From positions 310,001 to 374,000 of the forward strand of contig NZ_SACJ01000004.1 in NCBI RefSeq assembly GCF_004016525.1: a DNA stretch of 64,000 nucleotides, written 5' to 3'. This document shows positions 63,348 to 64,000 of the stretch, one piece after another. The notes under the pieces were generated by a model. The model was not told where the DNA came from. It did not search any database and worked only from the letters and a program-made list of their open reading frames with translations. This DNA is from Flavobacterium sufflavum (GTDB lineage Bacteria; Bacteroidota; Bacteroidia; Flavobacteriales; Flavobacteriaceae). Position 1 is the first letter of the stretch. The number at the start of each line of letters is the position of its first letter. Made by a program: the position numbers and the translations under genes.

Positions 63348-64000
63348 ATGAACAGAATCGAACAAAAATTACAAGAAGACAAAAAGATACTTTCCATCTA
63401 CTTTTCGGCGGGATATCCCAACTTGAACGATACGGTACAAATTATCCAGGACTTAGAAAAAAGCGGTATTGACATGATCGAAATTGGCTTGCCATTTAGC
63501 GATCCGTTAGCCGACGGCCCTATTATCCAGGCAAGTTCTACAACTGCTTTACACAACGGGATGACCTCCCAAATTTTATTTGACCAACTAAAAGATATCC
63601 GTAAAACGGTGTCGATTCCACTGGTAATCATGGGCTATTTTAACCCAATGTTGCAATATGGCGTAGATGCTTTTTGCGCTAAATGTGCCGAAATTGGTAT
63701 TGATGGTTTAATCATTCCTGATTTACCGGTAGATGTGTATGCTGAACAATACAAAGCTACTTTTGACAAATACGGTTTAATTAACGTGTTTTTAATTACA
63801 CCACAAACTTCTGACGAGCGCATTCGTTTTATAGACAGCGTTTCCAGCGGATTTATCTATATGGTAAGCTCGGCAAGTGTTACGGGTTCGCAGGCAGGAT
63901 TTGGCAACGTACAGGAAGATTATTTCAAACGCATTGCCAATTTGAATTTAAAAAATCCACAAATCGTAGGATTCGGAATCAACAATACCGAAACCTTCAA
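63348..64000 (+). CDS. trpA: Tryptophan synthase alpha chain, N-terminal part (runs off the window)
   Basis: The ATG at 63348 opens a frame to the window end (217 complete codons). KKILSIYFSAGYPNL, MIEIGLPFSDPLADGPIIQ with catalytic E45 and D56, and GLIIPDLPVD, FLITPQTSDERI and YMVSSASVTGSQ are TrpA signatures. It splits indole glycerol phosphate. The last part is outside the window. Confidence 0.95.
   Translation, partial: MNRIEQKLQEDKKILSIYFSAGYPNLNDTVQIIQDLEKSGIDMIEIGLPFSDPLADGPIIQASSTTALHNGMTSQILFDQLKDIRKTVSIPLVIMGYFNPMLQYGVDAFCAKCAEIGIDGLIIPDLPVDVYAEQYKATFDKYGLINVFLITPQTSDERIRFIDSVSSGFIYMVSSASVTGSQAGFGNVQEDYFKRIANLNLKNPQIVGFGINNTETF

Overview
The window looks like a chromosomal segment of a Flavobacterium-like member of the Bacteroidota. 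The evidence is low GC, several TAnnTTTG / TTG promoter pairs with a spacing near 19 bp, a SusC/SusD pair, TonB receptors with carboxypeptidase-like N-terminal domains, an in-line trpEGDCFB..A operon, and many short dispersed palindromic repeats filling the gaps. I saw no rRNA, tRNA, CRISPR array, integrase or intact transposase gene.

Layout. 1-6.5 kb: the start of a SulP transporter (minus strand), a broken ABC-F ATPase behind a structured leader, an antitoxin/PIN-toxin pair, a DinB-fold protein, and a small Cys/His-rich exported protein followed by a TonB receptor. 6.5-10.4 kb: an accessory block flanked by 34-bp direct repeats, made of dispersed repeats, a frameshifted 165-codon gene, an array of about 11 units phased every 21-22 bp, an HTH protein, a HEPN-motif protein and an SRPBCC protein. 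10.7-15.4 kb: a tight four-gene catabolic operon of a RuBisCO-like protein, a DUF1537-type acid-sugar kinase, an Asp/Glu-racemase-fold enzyme and a BASS transporter. 15.4-27.3 kb: a pectin-type polysaccharide utilization locus. It opens with six GTAATCGATTAC-type operators in three tandem repeats, then SusC, SusD, a Tat-signal Gfo/Idh/MocA oxidoreductase, GH43, GH28, a KdgF-like cupin and a DUF1080 protein. 27.4-33.9 kb: a methyltransferase, an ABC ATPase, a cobalamin adenosyltransferase, a DUF2795 protein and secA. 34-36 kb: a HEPN protein and higBA. 36-40.4 kb: a metal-uptake-like cluster (small Cys protein, TonB receptor, PepSY membrane protein). 40.5-47.8 kb: trmH, GNAT, sirtuin, purB, a Kef-type antiporter, cbpA/cbpM. 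47.9-52.5 kb: GH78 rhamnosidase, polysaccharide deacetylase and esterase. 52.6-56.6 kb: MarR, nitroreductase, two YceI proteins and a secreted beta-helix-like protein. 56.6-64 kb: the trp operon with a clear transcription attenuator (leader peptide carrying three consecutive Trp codons), interrupted by a gamma-glutamylcyclotransferase gene between trpB and trpA.

How parts fit. The RuBisCO-like/kinase operon has the enzyme pair known from apionate/isoapionate breakdown and sits directly upstream of a pectin locus. Apiose is a pectin branch sugar, so a joint role in apiose-containing pectin is a reasonable but unproven idea. GH78 with its neighbours may add rhamnose removal. The three most unusual signals are the helically phased array at 8.2-8.5 kb, the 34-bp direct repeats bounding the accessory block, and the dispersed repeats that have entered coding sequences in frame.
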